DNA of 64,000 nt from Rhizobium sp. C4 (lineage in GTDB: Bacteria; Pseudomonadota; Alphaproteobacteria; Rhizobiales; Rhizobiaceae): the NCBI RefSeq assembly GCF_021026315.1, contig NZ_JAJNCX010000006.1, positions 124,001 to 188,000 of the forward strand. The letters run 5' to 3'. Each line of letters begins with the position of its first letter. Within the stretch, counting starts at the first letter, position 1. The translations under genes were made by a program, and so were the position numbers. Positions 53,857 through 63,293 of the stretch are shown here, piece by piece. The notes beneath the pieces are model-generated. The model was not told where the DNA came from, did not search any database, and saw nothing but the letters and a program-made list of their open reading frames with translations.

Positions 53857-54996
53857 ATGGATTTCACCCACACGGAAGAACGCCAGCTCTTCAAGGACAG
53901 CGTCGCGCGCTTCATCGCCGACACCTACACGCTGGACGCCCGCAACAGGGCCGCCGAAACCGATCTCGGTTTCAGTGCGGAGAAATGGGCGCAATTCGCC
54001 GAACTCGGCGCCATCGGCGCGCTGTTTTCGGAAGAGGACGGCGGCTTCGGCGGTGCTCCGTTTGACGTCACGGTCCTCTTCGAGGAACTCGGCCGCGGCC
54101 TCGTCAATGAACCCTTCCTCGCCACCGCCATCCTCGGCGGCGGGCTGATTGCCGAGCTTGGCGCTGCCGAGCAGAAGGCCGTAATCGAAGAGGTCATCGC
54201 AGGCTCAAAGCAGCTCGCCTTTGCCCATGGCGAACCGAAAAGCCGCTACGATGCCAGCCATGTCGAAACGACGGCCAAGAAGTCCGGTGACGGCTATGTG
54301 CTTAACGGCGCCAAGGCCGTGGTGCTCAACGGCGGCGCGGCGGATCTGCTCGTCGTCTCGGCCCGCTCCTCCGGTGCCGCCTGGGATGAAGACGGCCTCT
54401 CGCTCTTCCTCGTCTCCGGCGATGCGCCGGGCGTGTCCCGCCTCTCCTATTCCTCCATCGACGGCCTCCACGCCGCCGAAATCCGGCTGGAGAACGTGAC
54501 CGTCGGTGCGGATACGCTTCTGGGTGCGGAAGGCAAGGCGTGGACGGCGATCGAAAAGGTCATCGCACGCGCCAATCTGGCACTCGCCTCCGAAGCCATC
54601 GGCGCGATGGAAGTCGCCCGCGACATGACGATCGAATACTTGAAGACCCGCAAGCAGTTCGGCGTCGTCATCGGCAAGTTCCAGGCGCTGCAGCACCGCA
54701 TGGCGACTGTGCTTCTCGAAATCGAGCAGGCCCGCTCCTCCGTCATCAACGCCGCCGGGCGCTTTGACGGGTCGCGTGTCGAACGCGAAATGGCCGTCTC
54801 CGCCGCCAAGACGCTCGCCGGCAAGATCGGCCGTCTGGTCGCCGAAGAAGCCATCCAGATGCATGGCGGCATCGCCATGACCTGGGAATACGCCGTCGGC
54901 CATTTCGCCAAGCGGCTGGTGATGATAGACCACATGTTCGGCGATGTGGATTACCACGTTGCGCGGTATGTGGCTCTGTCGAAGGAAGCAGCTTAA
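53857..54996 (+). CDS. pimD: Acyl-CoA dehydrogenase small subunit, PimD-like
   Basis: A 379-aa acyl-CoA dehydrogenase homologue, partner of the preceding gene. The opening DFTHTEERQLFKDSVARFIADTYTLDARNRAA and the closing FGDVDYHVARYVALSK are typical of the PimD-type small subunit. The C-terminal helix bundle has IQMHGGIAMTWEYAVGHFAKRL. ATG 53857 follows GGGGAGCAAGG. In heteromeric acyl-CoA dehydrogenases one of the two chains usually carries the catalytic Glu; which one here was not settled by eye. Confidence 0.8.
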   Translation: MDFTHTEERQLFKDSVARFIADTYTLDARNRAAETDLGFSAEKWAQFAELGAIGALFSEEDGGFGGAPFDVTVLFEELGRGLVNEPFLATAILGGGLIAELGAAEQKAVIEEVIAGSKQLAFAHGEPKSRYDASHVETTAKKSGDGYVLNGAKAVVLNGGAADLLVVSARSSGAAWDEDGLSLFLVSGDAPGVSRLSYSSIDGLHAAEIRLENVTVGADTLLGAEGKAWTAIEKVIARANLALASEAIGAMEVARDMTIEYLKTRKQFGVVIGKFQALQHRMATVLLEIEQARSSVINAAGRFDGSRVEREMAVSAAKTLAGKIGRLVAEEAIQMHGGIAMTWEYAVGHFAKRLVMIDHMFGDVDYHVARYVALSKEAA

Positions 54997-56028
54997 GTGC
55001 AGGCATTGGTGCTGGAAGAAAAGGGCCGGTTGAGCCTCAGGGACTATCCCGTGAGCCTCGAACTCGGCCCGTATGACGTCCGGATCGCGATCCACACGGT
55101 CGGTATCTGCGGCTCGGACGTGCATTACTACACCCATGGCAAGATCGGCCCCTTCGTGGTGAAGGAGCCGATGATCCTCGGCCACGAGGCGGCGGGCACG
55201 ATTACGGCCGTCGGCGCGGAGGTCAGCCATCTGAAGGTCGGCGACCGCGTCTGCATGGAGCCGGGCATTCCGGACCTGAATTCCAAGGCCGTGCGGCTCG
55301 GCATGTACAATGTCGATCCCGCCGTCCGCTTCTGGGCAACGCCGCCGGTCAATGGCTGCCTGACGCCCGAAGTCGTCCACCCCGCCGCCTTCACCTTCAA
55401 GCTGCCGGACAATGTCAGCTTTGCCGAAGGCGCGATGGTCGAGCCGCTCGCCGTCGGCATTCAGGCCGCACTCAAGGCCGGCATCAAGCCGGGCGATACG
55501 GCGGTCGTGATGGGTGCAGGCCCGATCGGCATGATCACCGCCCTCTCCGCGCTCGCCGGCGGCTGCTCGCGCGTCATCGTCTCCGATGTCGCGCAGCCGA
55601 AGCTCGACATCATCGGCGCCTATCCGGGCGTTGAGACGGTCAATGTCCGCAACACGAAGCTCGTCGATTACGTGCGTGAAACCACCGAAGGCTGGGGCGC
55701 GGATATCGTCTTCGAAGCCTCCGGTGCTGCGCCTGCTGTCCTCGACGTGGCGAATGTCGTCGCCCCCGGTGGCACCTGTGTCATGGTCGGCATGCCGGTG
55801 GATCCGGTGCCGGTCGACATCGTCGGCCTGCAGGCCAAGGAAGCGACGCTGAAGACGATCTTCCGCTACGCCAATGTCTATGACCGCGCGATTGCGCTCA
55901 TCGCGTCCGGCAAGATCGACCTCAAGCCGCTGATCACGGAGACCTTTGCGTTCGGGGATTCGGTCGCCGCGTTTGACCGCGCGGTGGAAGCGCGCCCGAC
56001 GGATGTGAAGCTGCAGATTGTGTTGTGA
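54997..56028 (+). CDS. Zinc-type alcohol dehydrogenase, xylitol/sorbitol dehydrogenase-like
   Basis: A 343-aa medium-chain dehydrogenase/reductase. Catalytic zinc ligands are Cys38 ([10 protein letters not shown]), His63 and Glu64 (GHEAAG), and the NAD fold has GAGPIGM. The four-Cys structural zinc loop is absent ([18 protein letters not shown] in its place), seen in some polyol dehydrogenases. A GTG start directly abuts the pimD-like stop with GAAGGAAG upstream, so it is probably co-transcribed although polyol oxidation has no evident link to beta-oxidation. It likely oxidises xylitol, sorbitol or a similar polyol. Confidence 0.85.
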   Translation: MQALVLEEKGRLSLRDYPVSLELGPYDVRIAIHTVGICGSDVHYYTHGKIGPFVVKEPMILGHEAAGTITAVGAEVSHLKVGDRVCMEPGIPDLNSKAVRLGMYNVDPAVRFWATPPVNGCLTPEVVHPAAFTFKLPDNVSFAEGAMVEPLAVGIQAALKAGIKPGDTAVVMGAGPIGMITALSALAGGCSRVIVSDVAQPKLDIIGAYPGVETVNVRNTKLVDYVRETTEGWGADIVFEASGAAPAVLDVANVVAPGGTCVMVGMPVDPVPVDIVGLQAKEATLKTIFRYANVYDRAIALIASGKIDLKPLITETFAFGDSVAAFDRAVEARPTDVKLQIVL

Positions 56029-56104
56029 AGTCGAGGGCCATCGCTGGGACAGGGCACGTTTGTCCGGTCGGCCCCGGACCTCTGCCCTCGCCCCACACTC
56101 CACC

Positions 56105-56256
56105 GTCATCCTCACCCCTGTGGCGAGGATCTACTGACGACAAAGCGGCTTCGGCGGTGCGGCAAGAATGCCAAGGTTGGCAAGGTCACGTTCACAGCCA
56201 TTCACGTAGCGATCTTGGTGTGCGTAGCAGATCCTTGGGACAGGCCCAAGGATGAC
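56105..56256. repeat. Inverted pair of short rhizobial-type repeats
   Basis: GTCATCCTCACCCCTGTGGC with GAGGATCTAC (56,105-56,134) and, inverted, GTAGCAGATCCTTGGGACAG with GCCCAAGGATGAC (56,224-56,256). Each unit is itself a small palindrome of the GTCATCCTC-x-GAGGATCTGC kind common between rhizobial genes. The roughly 90 bp between them show no gene or clear motif. Confidence 0.65.
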
Positions 56257-56273
56257 GCATGATAGGTGCGTGG

Positions 56274-56336
56274 CCCCTCTCTCCCCAGTAAGAGAGATGT
56301 CCGAAGGACAGATGAGGGGGCGGCCCGATAGGGCCG
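56274..56336. repeat. CCCCTC/GAGGGG palindromic element and hairpin
   Basis: CCCCTCTCTCC at the left and GATGAGGGGG at the right, with GATGTCCGAAGGACAGATG between, followed by a CGGCCC-GATA-GGGCCG hairpin just after the thuB-like stop. The form belongs to the dispersed repeat families seen elsewhere in the window. With the neighbouring repeat pair it fills the 314-bp gap between the convergent dehydrogenase and thuB-like genes, which otherwise contains nothing recognisable. Confidence 0.6.
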
Positions 56337-56342
56337 AAGAAC

Positions 56343-57410
56343 CTAAGCCCCCAGCTTCACCTCAACACTCGCGCCCTTCTGCCGGTCCGACTCTTCCGCC
56401 GCATCAAGCAGAAACTGCAAAGCCGCACCCCGCGCGAAATCCGGGATCATCGGCCCCTTGCCCTGGATTGCCTCGATGAACACGCGATAGACATTCTTCA
56501 CCGCCGGCGTTTCGATCTCGCGCCAGGTCTGCGTCGCCATGTCCTCGGCACCGAGGCAGGCGAGCAGCTTGCTCTCGTTCTGGATGAAGCGCACCTCCAG
56601 CCCGCCCAGATCGCCATAGATGGAGAGCTTCAGGTCGTTGTGGTGGCCGGAGGCGAAGCGCGTCGCGGTGACGGTGCCCATGGCGCCATTGGCCAACTCG
56701 ACATGCGAAACGAAACTGTCGTTGACGTCGAGATCATATTCGCCGATCCGGTTACCTTCCGCCTTGTCGAATGTCTTGAGCCGCCCCGAGATCGAAACCG
56801 GGAAACTGCCGGCAATGAAGGTCGCGTAGTCGAGAATGTGAATGCCGACATCGCCGAGCACGCCCTTGGAGCCATGCTTGGAGGAAAGCCGCCAGAGCCA
56901 TTGCGGCTCGGTGCGCCAGTCGCCCCAGGCCGCCTGCGTCAACCAGCTTTGCAGATACTGCGCCTCGAAATGCCGGACCGGGCCGATCATGCCCTTGGAC
57001 ACCATCTCGGCGGCGCGCTGGAGAGCGGCGCCGTTGCGGTAGGACAGGTTGACCATGTTGACGACGCCGGCGGCCTTGGCGGCATCCGCCATTTCGCGCG
57101 CCTTGGCATAGTCGGTCGAAAGCGGCTTTTCGCAGAGCACATGCTTGCCGGCGGCCAGCAGCGCCAGCGTCGTGGCATGATGCGCCGCATCCGGTGTTAC
57201 ATTGGCGGCCGCGTCGAATTTGCCCCAGGCGATTGCCTCGTCGAGCGTCGGGAAACGATGCTCGATCTGGTGCTTGTCGCAAAAGGCCGCGAGCTGCAGC
57301 GGCCGCGTGTCGACGCCGCCGACGATCTCCACGCCGTCAATCGCCTTGAAAGCCTCGACATGGTTGTTGGCCATGCCGCCGGTACCGAGAATGAGAAGTC
57401 TGATTGTCAT
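56343..57410 (-). CDS. thuB: Gfo/Idh/MocA-family oxidoreductase, ThuB-like
   Basis: A 355-aa NAD(P)-dependent sugar oxidoreductase. The N-terminal Rossmann motif LLILGTGGMANNHVEAF is followed by HVLCEKPLSTDYAKA, with the conserved Lys-Pro of the family, and a C-terminal substrate domain with the DVGIHILDYATFI helix. ATG 57410 is chosen because AAGGAG lies 8 bp upstream; a GTG 9 bp earlier is too close to that site. It follows the thuA-like gene by 12 bp. In Sinorhizobium thuAB serve trehalose, maltitol and sucrose use via 3-keto sugars; the same role is inferred here. Confidence 0.78.
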   Translation of the reverse strand: MTIRLLILGTGGMANNHVEAFKAIDGVEIVGGVDTRPLQLAAFCDKHQIEHRFPTLDEAIAWGKFDAAANVTPDAAHHATTLALLAAGKHVLCEKPLSTDYAKAREMADAAKAAGVVNMVNLSYRNGAALQRAAEMVSKGMIGPVRHFEAQYLQSWLTQAAWGDWRTEPQWLWRLSSKHGSKGVLGDVGIHILDYATFIAGSFPVSISGRLKTFDKAEGNRIGEYDLDVNDSFVSHVELANGAMGTVTATRFASGHHNDLKLSIYGDLGGLEVRFIQNESKLLACLGAEDMATQTWREIETPAVKNVYRVFIEAIQGKGPMIPDFARGAALQFLLDAAEESDRQKGASVEVKLGA

Positions 57411-57422
57411 GTCCGGCACTCC

Positions 57423-58208
57423 TTACCGCAGGCCCTGCTCGCCAGCCTGATGCAGCTTGGGGCCGCGCTCCTCGATCTTTTCCGGCGCCTTGTCGACCGG
57501 CACATTCGGCGCATCGGTCGGCTTGGCCACGCGCGCCAGCGGGTTGTAGGCCCACTTCACCGCGTTCTTGATCACGGTCTGGACATTGGCATCATGATAG
57601 GTCGGATAGGTTTCGTGACCCGGGCGGAAATAGAAGACATTGCCTGCGCCGCGCTTGTAGGTGAGGCCCGAACGGAACACCTCGCCGCCCTGGAACCAGC
57701 TGACGAACACCGTCTCCAGCGGCTCCGGCACGCCGAAGGGCTCGCCATACATTTCCTCGTTTTCGAGCTCGAAATGGTCCGGCAGGCCCGCCGTGATCGG
57801 ATGGTTGCGCGACGTGACCCAAAGCCGCTCGCGCTCGCCGGCCTCGCGCCAGGTGAGATTGCAGGGCGCGCCCATCAGCCGCTTGAAGGGCTTGGAAAAA
57901 TGCGCCGAATGCAGGAAGATCATGCCCATGCCCGACCAGACGGCCTCACAGACGCGTTCGACAATCGCGTCATCGACCTGGCCATGCGCTGCATGGCCCC
58001 ACCAGACCAGAACGTCCGTCTCGGCCAGCCGCTCGGCCGTCATGCCATGCTCGGCATCCTGCAGCACGACCGACGAGGCCGAAATGCCTTCGTTCCTGTT
58101 GAGCGCCAAGGCGATGCAATTATGCATGCCATCCGGATAGATGCTGCGGACAGTCTCGTTCTTCTGCTCGTGGACGTTCTCGCCCCAGACGGTGACGCGG
58201 ATGGTCAT
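57423..58208 (-). CDS. thuA: ThuA-family sugar utilisation protein
   Basis: A 261-aa protein with the ThuA pattern: TIRVTVWGENVHEQKNETV, DVLVWWGHAAHGQV, GMGMIFLHSAHFSKPFKRLMG and the His-containing GNVFYFRPGHETYPTYHD. It has a class I glutamine amidotransferase-like fold. ATG 58208 has AGGGAGGAAATC upstream; the 18 extra upstream codons of the open frame are rejected. The full thuEFGK transporter is not present nearby, so this is a thuAB-only locus. A LacI-type palindrome lies 65 bp upstream. Confidence 0.87.
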   Translation of the reverse strand: MTIRVTVWGENVHEQKNETVRSIYPDGMHNCIALALNRNEGISASSVVLQDAEHGMTAERLAETDVLVWWGHAAHGQVDDAIVERVCEAVWSGMGMIFLHSAHFSKPFKRLMGAPCNLTWREAGERERLWVTSRNHPITAGLPDHFELENEEMYGEPFGVPEPLETVFVSWFQGGEVFRSGLTYKRGAGNVFYFRPGHETYPTYHDANVQTVIKNAVKWAYNPLARVAKPTDAPNVPVDKAPEKIEERGPKLHQAGEQGLR

Positions 58209-58272
58209 GATTTCCTCCCTGAATTGGTTGGCTGGACTGTGCCAAGAGAAACGGCGCGGCACAAGGAAAAAC

Positions 58273-58286
58273 CCAAAGCGCTTTGG
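58273..58286. promoter_or_regulatory. LacI-family operator upstream of thuA
   Basis: CCAAAGCGCTTTGG is a perfect 14-bp palindrome with the CG centre and AAAGCGCTTT core typical of LacI-family sugar regulators. It lies 65 bp upstream of the thuA ATG. ThuR in Sinorhizobium is such a regulator; no regulator gene is in this window. Confidence 0.75.
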
Positions 58287-58341
58287 ATTGTTTCACATCA
58301 CAGCTCGTTTCAGGCGAAATTGTGAGATCGCGAATAAGAAA

Positions 58342-59094
58342 TCAGCGCCGGCGTTCGGCTCGGATGAGGATCGCCCCGCCGACGAGCGACAGCGCCGCCA
58401 TGGCAAACCAGGTGAGCGCATAGGAGAGATGCGAGTTGGGGAAGCGCACGATGGTGAGCCCACCGACCGGCAGCCCGCCGGGATTGGGTGTATCGTCGGC
58501 ATCGATGAAGAAGGGCGCCACGCGGGAAAGCCCGGCTTTCTCACCCATGGCGATCACATCGCGCGAGTACCAGCGGCCATCGGCCGGATCGTTGGAGCGC
58601 AGGAACGTGCCGCCCGGTTCCGTGATCCGCATGAGGCCCGTCACCTGCACAGGACCGGTAAGATCAGCTTCCGGCCGGCTCGACGCATCCTTGCGGTCGG
58701 TCGGAACCCAGCCGCGATTGACGTAAAGGATCGCGCCGCTGTCGAGTTGGAGGGGCGTCAGCACCCAGAAACCCGGCCCGCGTTCGGTCGAGGCATAGAC
58801 GAGTGCGCTCCGGTCGTTGAGGAAACGGCCAGAGGCGATCACATGCCGGTACTCGTCATTGGCCGCATTCACGGCCTTCCAGCCGCCTTCGTCGGGGACG
58901 GACACGGCCGGCGCATGCACGCGAGCATCGACGCGGGCGATGAGATCCAGCTTCCAGGAAAGCCGCTCGATCTGCCAGGCGCCTAGGCCAATGAAGGTCG
59001 CAAAGAAGAAGAGGGTGATAAGCCCGATGCCGACAAGGCGCGATTTGCGCGGGGCCTTCGGTGCATTGTCTTCGGAGTTGGGCATGTCGTTCAT
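58342..59094 (-). CDS. SURF1-family oxidase assembly protein
   Basis: A 250-aa protein with two membrane helices bracketing a periplasmic domain: the first at about 20-40 (LVGIGLITLFFFATFIGLGAWQIERLSWK) and the second near the end (SYALTWFAMAALSLVGGAILI). The FLNDRSALVY, YVNRGWVP and NSHLSYALTWF motifs are those of SURF1. SURF1 proteins help insert heme a or assemble heme-copper oxidases. It is the last gene after cyoD, with a hairpin between, so here it probably serves the quinol oxidase. Confidence 0.92.
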   Translation of the reverse strand: MNDMPNSEDNAPKAPRKSRLVGIGLITLFFFATFIGLGAWQIERLSWKLDLIARVDARVHAPAVSVPDEGGWKAVNAANDEYRHVIASGRFLNDRSALVYASTERGPGFWVLTPLQLDSGAILYVNRGWVPTDRKDASSRPEADLTGPVQVTGLMRITEPGGTFLRSNDPADGRWYSRDVIAMGEKAGLSRVAPFFIDADDTPNPGGLPVGGLTIVRFPNSHLSYALTWFAMAALSLVGGAILIRAERRR

Positions 59095-59129
59095 GAATTC
59101 GAACCTCCCCTCCCCGGTAAAATAGAGTA

Positions 59130-59156
59130 GGCGGCCCGCCGATCAAACGGGCCGCC
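59130..59156. terminator. Hairpin between cyoD and surf1
   Basis: GGCGGCCCG and CGGGCCGCC pair over 9 bp with a nine-base loop. On the minus strand the stem is followed by a modest T/A stretch, on the plus strand by TTTTC. It may cause partial termination or mRNA processing before surf1. Confidence 0.45.
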
Positions 59157-59166
59157 CGGATTTTCT

Positions 59167-59577
59167 TCAGGGAAGCTGCTTTGCCGCTTCCGGCGTCATC
59201 TGCGTCGGCATCATGTAGGCGTTCAGGTTGTGCATAACCCAGAGCGAGCCCGACAGCGTGATCAGAACCAGCACGACCGTGAAGAGCAGCGCCATCATGT
59301 TCCAGCCGCCTTCGGACTTGGTGTCCATGTGAAGGAAGAAGATCATGTGGACGACGATCTGCACGAGGCCGAGGCCCATGATGAGGATCGCAGTCACCTG
59401 CTTGTCGGCAATGACATTGCCCATGACCAGCCAGAACGGAATGGCCGTGAGGATGACCGACAGCACGAAGCCGGTCATGTAGGAGCCGAACGTGCCATGG
59501 TTGGCATGGCTTCCGTGATGATCGTGGTCGTGATGACCGTGATCGCCGTGGGCGTTTGAATGTGCGTGAGACGCCAT
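59167..59577 (-). CDS. cyoD: Cytochrome o ubiquinol oxidase subunit IV
   Basis: A 136-aa subunit with three membrane helices (TGFVLSVILTAIPFWLVMGN, AILIMGLGLVQIVVHMIFFLHM, ALLFTVVLVLITLSGSLWVMHNL), the standard CyoD architecture. The N-terminal 30 residues are unusually His-rich (HGDHGHHDHDHHGSHANHG), which could bind metal. It follows cyoC directly. Subunit IV is needed for assembly of the CuB site in the E. coli bo3 enzyme. Confidence 0.93.
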   Translation of the reverse strand: MASHAHSNAHGDHGHHDHDHHGSHANHGTFGSYMTGFVLSVILTAIPFWLVMGNVIADKQVTAILIMGLGLVQIVVHMIFFLHMDTKSEGGWNMMALLFTVVLVLITLSGSLWVMHNLNAYMMPTQMTPEAAKQLP

Positions 59578-59578
59578 A

Positions 59579-60205
59579 TCAGAGGACTCCCATGAGATAG
59601 ACGAAGGAGAAGACGCCGATCCAGATGACGTCCAGGAAGTGCCAGAACATGCTGAGCGTCGTCATGCGGCGCTTGTTGGCCGCCGTGATGCCGAACTTGT
59701 TCATCTGCACCATGAGAACCGCCATCCAGACGAGACCGCAGGTGACGTGGATACCGTGCGTGCCGACCAGCGTGAAGAACGCCGACAGGAAGGCGCTGCG
59801 GCCCGGGCCTGCGCCCTCGCCGATCAGGTGATGGAACTCATAGAGTTCGATGCCGAGGAAGCAGGCACCGAAGAAGAAGGTGACCATCATCCAGCTGATC
59901 ATCAGCCCCTTGTTGCCCTTTTCCATCTCCAGCATGGCAAAGCCATAGGTGATGGAGGAGAAGAGCAGCATGGCGGTGTTGATCGCCACGAGCTTCAGAT
60001 CGAACAGTTCCTTGGCGTCCGGACCACCCGCGAAGGAGTGGCCGAGCACGGCATAGGTGGCAAACAGGATCGCGAAGATGAGGCAGTCGCTCATCAGGTA
60101 GATCCAGAAGCCGATCATCGTGCTCTGCTCGGGATGGTGCTCTTCCCTCATGTAGAAGGTGAGCCCTTCGGCCGGCTGCGCGTTATGCGTGGTGTTGGCG
60201 CTCAT
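59579..60205 (-). CDS. cyoC: Cytochrome o ubiquinol oxidase subunit III
   Basis: A 208-aa five-helix subunit with family motifs [35 protein letters not shown] and [21 protein letters not shown] 60205 lies 4 bp after the cyoB stop; the longer open frame upstream overlaps cyoB out of frame. It scaffolds the core oxidase and may guide oxygen access. Only 1 bp separates its stop from the cyoD start. Confidence 0.94.
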   Translation of the reverse strand: MSANTTHNAQPAEGLTFYMREEHHPEQSTMIGFWIYLMSDCLIFAILFATYAVLGHSFAGGPDAKELFDLKLVAINTAMLLFSSITYGFAMLEMEKGNKGLMISWMMVTFFFGACFLGIELYEFHHLIGEGAGPGRSAFLSAFFTLVGTHGIHVTCGLVWMAVLMVQMNKFGITAANKRRMTTLSMFWHFLDVIWIGVFSFVYLMGVL

Positions 60206-60209
60206 CGGT

Positions 60210-62204
60210 TCACTCCGCGGGCAGCATTTGTGTACGGCGGGCTTCCACAGCGTTGACCTCTTCGGCCGGGATGTAGAAGTCGCGGTTGTAGTTGAAGGTG
60301 TGGACAATGGTCACTGCCACGATCGCGACGAAGGACGCGATGGCCAGCCACCAGATGTGCCAGACCATGGCGAAGCCGAAGACGACGCTCAAGCCCCCGA
60401 TGATCGCACCCGTGCCGGTGTTCTTCGGCATGTGGATCGGGATGAAGCCCGACAGCGGACGCTTGTAGCCGTTCTGCTTCATGAACCACCACTGGTCGAC
60501 CTCATGCACGACCGGCGTGAAGGCGAAGTTGTAGGCAGGCGGCGGCGAAGACGTCGACCATTCCAGCGTACGGCCGTTCCACGGATCGCCGGTTTCGTCG
60601 CGCAGTTCGTCGCGCTTCCAGATGGAATAGGCGATCTGGATGATGAACGAACCGATGCCGAGGAGGATCAGGAAGGCGCCGAAGGCGGCAATCACGAACC
60701 AGATCTGCAGCGACGGATCTTCAAACTGGCTCATGCGGCGCGTCACGCCCATCAGGCCGAGTACGTAGAGCGGCATGAAGGCGAAGTAGAAGCCGATGAA
60801 CCAGAACCAGAAGGACATCTTGCCCCAGAAGGCATTGAGCCTGAAGCCGAAGGCCTTCGGGAACCAGAAGTTGATGCCGGCGAAGACGCCGAACACGACG
60901 CCGCCGATGATCACGTTATGGAAGTGCGCGATCAGGAACAGCGAGTTGTGCAGCACGAAGTCTGCCGGCGGAACGGCGAGAAGAACGCCGGTCATGCCGC
61001 CGATGACGAAGGTGACCATGAAGCCGATCGTCCACAGCATCGGGACTTCGTACTTGATGCGGCCGTGATACATCGTGAACAGCCAGTTGAACATCTTCGC
61101 GCCCGTCGGGATCGAGATGATCATCGTGGTGATGCCGAAGAAGGAGTTCACGCTCGCGCCCGAACCCATCGTGAAGAAGTGGTGCAGCCACACGATGTAG
61201 GACAGGATGGTGATGACGACGGTCGCATAGACCATCGAGGTGTAGCCGAAAAGGCGCTTGGCCGAGAAGGTCGAGACGACTTCCGAGAAGATGCCGAAGA
61301 CCGGCAGGACCAGGATGTAAACTTCCGGGTGGCCCCAGATCCAGATCAGGTTCACGTAGAGCATGGCGCTGCCGCCATCCGTGTTCGTGAAGAAATGCGT
61401 GCCGACGTAACGGTCAAGCGTCAGCAGTGCGAGCACGGCGGTCAGAACCGGGAAGGCAGCGACGATGAGGACGTTGGTGCAGAAGGCGGTCCAGGTGAAG
61501 ACGGGCATCTTCATCATCGACATGCCGGGTGCGCGCATCTTGAGGATCGTCGCGATCAGGTTGACCCCTGACAGCAATGTCCCGATACCCGCGATCTGCA
61601 GACCCCAGATGTAATAGTCCACCCCGACGTCAGGACTGTAGGTGATGTCCGACAGCGGCGGATAGGCCAGCCAGCCCGTCTTGGCGAACTCGCCGACGAA
61701 GAGCGAGATCATCACGATGATGCCGCCGGCAACCGTCATCCAGAAGGAGAAGTTGTTGAGGAACGGGAAGGACACGTCGCGTGCGCCGATCTGCAGCGGC
61801 ACGACGAAGTTCATCAGACCCGTGACGAACGGCATCGCCACGAAGAAGATCATGATCACGCCATGCGCCGTGAAGATCTGGTCGTAGTGATGCGGAGGGA
61901 AATATCCCTCATGCCCGTTGAAGGCGATCGCCTGCTGGAAGCGCATCATGAGCGCGTCGGCAAAGCCGCGCAGCAGCATGATGATGGCGAAGACGATATA
62001 CATGATACCGATCTTCTTGTGGTCGATCGAGGTGAACCATTCCGTCCAGAGATAACCCCAGAGACGGAAATAGGTCAGCGCCCCAAGCACGGCGAGCCCG
62101 CCGATGGCAACCCCGATAAAGGTCGCGACCAGGATGGGCTCATGATAGGGAATGGCTTCGAGAGTGAGCTTCCCGAACAGCAATGATGTCGAATCCGCAG
62201 TCAT
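60210..62204 (-). CDS. cyoB: Cytochrome o ubiquinol oxidase subunit I
   Basis: A 664-aa catalytic subunit of a heme-copper quinol oxidase with about fifteen membrane helices. The heme/copper region is clear: [20 protein letters not shown] (low-spin heme His), [18 protein letters not shown] (CuB His and the Glu of the proton path), WLHHFFTMG (two CuB His) and [11 protein letters not shown] (heme ligands). It reduces O2 to water with electrons from ubiquinol and pumps protons. A 108-bp gap lies between it and cyoA. Confidence 0.96.
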   Translation of the reverse strand: MTADSTSLLFGKLTLEAIPYHEPILVATFIGVAIGGLAVLGALTYFRLWGYLWTEWFTSIDHKKIGIMYIVFAIIMLLRGFADALMMRFQQAIAFNGHEGYFPPHHYDQIFTAHGVIMIFFVAMPFVTGLMNFVVPLQIGARDVSFPFLNNFSFWMTVAGGIIVMISLFVGEFAKTGWLAYPPLSDITYSPDVGVDYYIWGLQIAGIGTLLSGVNLIATILKMRAPGMSMMKMPVFTWTAFCTNVLIVAAFPVLTAVLALLTLDRYVGTHFFTNTDGGSAMLYVNLIWIWGHPEVYILVLPVFGIFSEVVSTFSAKRLFGYTSMVYATVVITILSYIVWLHHFFTMGSGASVNSFFGITTMIISIPTGAKMFNWLFTMYHGRIKYEVPMLWTIGFMVTFVIGGMTGVLLAVPPADFVLHNSLFLIAHFHNVIIGGVVFGVFAGINFWFPKAFGFRLNAFWGKMSFWFWFIGFYFAFMPLYVLGLMGVTRRMSQFEDPSLQIWFVIAAFGAFLILLGIGSFIIQIAYSIWKRDELRDETGDPWNGRTLEWSTSSPPPAYNFAFTPVVHEVDQWWFMKQNGYKRPLSGFIPIHMPKNTGTGAIIGGLSVVFGFAMVWHIWWLAIASFVAIVAVTIVHTFNYNRDFYIPAEEVNAVEARRTQMLPAE

Positions 62205-62312
62205 CGGATTACCTCAACTTTGTTCTTGCTAAATGAAACGGTGTTCCACCGGCCGCCGACAGCGCAGATGCGCAAGGTGAAAGCGGCCGGGATCATATCG
62301 GATGGATACGGC

Positions 62313-63293
62313 TCAGGTGGCCGGGCGGATGGCCTTTTCTTCGCGAGCAGCCGTGGTCGGTTCCGGAATGCGGCAGATCAGGCCCTTGTCCATGGCCATC
62401 ATCTCGCTCATGCACATCTTGCCGGGCTCGACGCACATGTCGACGATCGCGCTGTAGAGCGAGGAGTCGGTGGTGGCGTAATGGCGAACCGGTTCCTTGA
62501 TGCTCGGCTTTTCAAGCTGCATGTAGGTCGGCTTGTCGAGCGCGGTGCCGCTGGCCTTGACGTCGGCAACCCACTTGTCGAAGCCCGCCTGGTCGAGACC
62601 ATGGAACTTGAAGCGCATGTGGGAGAAGCCGGCGCCCGAATAGTTGGCCGAGAAGCCTTCATATTCGCCCGGCTTGTTGATGACGGCGTGAAGCTTCGTC
62701 TCCATGCCGGCCATGGCGTAGATCTGGCCGGCGAGAGCCGGGATGTAGAAGGAGTTCATCACCGAAGCGGAGGTGATCTTGAAGCGGATCGGCGTATCGA
62801 TCGGCGCCGCCAGCTCGTTGACCGAGGCAATGCCGAGTTCGGGATAGATGAACAGCCACTTCCAGTCGAGCGCGACCACTTCGACCGTCATCGGCTTGTG
62901 ATCGGCGGAAAGCGGCTGGCCTTCCGAGATGCGATCCAGCGGGCGGTAGGGGTCGAGCGTGTGTGTGCTGATCCAGGTAATCGCACCCAGCGCAATGATG
63001 ATGGCGAGCGGTGCCGACCATATAACCACCTCGAGACGGGTTGAATGATGCCATTCGGGATCATATTTGGCCGTCTTGTTGGACTGGCGATAGCGCCAGG
63101 CGAAGAGCAGGGTCAGGAAGATGACCGGCACGACGATCAGGAGCATGAGAATGGTCGAGATCACGATCAGGTCGCGCTGCTGTGCCGCAATATCGCCCGA
63201 AGGCGACATGACTACCATATTGCAGGAAGCAAGAGGCAAGACGAGTGCCGCAATGAGCCCCGCCCTTGATAACATCTTTGATTCAGGTCGCAT
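62313..63293 (-). CDS. cyoA: Cytochrome o ubiquinol oxidase subunit II
   Basis: A 326-aa lipoprotein: signal peptide with lipobox LASC (Cys24), two membrane helices (about 43-65 and 88-108) and a periplasmic cupredoxin domain. The CuA ligand set of cytochrome c oxidases is absent (SGAGFSHMRF at the site), so it is a quinol oxidase. VEVVALDWKWLFIYPELGIASVNEL is the conserved CyoA segment. An FNR/FixK-like box lies 46 bp upstream of its ATG. First gene of the cyoABCD-surf1 operon. Confidence 0.95.
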   Translation of the reverse strand: MRPESKMLSRAGLIAALVLPLASCNMVVMSPSGDIAAQQRDLIVISTILMLLIVVPVIFLTLLFAWRYRQSNKTAKYDPEWHHSTRLEVVIWSAPLAIIIALGAITWISTHTLDPYRPLDRISEGQPLSADHKPMTVEVVALDWKWLFIYPELGIASVNELAAPIDTPIRFKITSASVMNSFYIPALAGQIYAMAGMETKLHAVINKPGEYEGFSANYSGAGFSHMRFKFHGLDQAGFDKWVADVKASGTALDKPTYMQLEKPSIKEPVRHYATTDSSLYSAIVDMCVEPGKMCMSEMMAMDKGLICRIPEPTTAAREEKAIRPAT

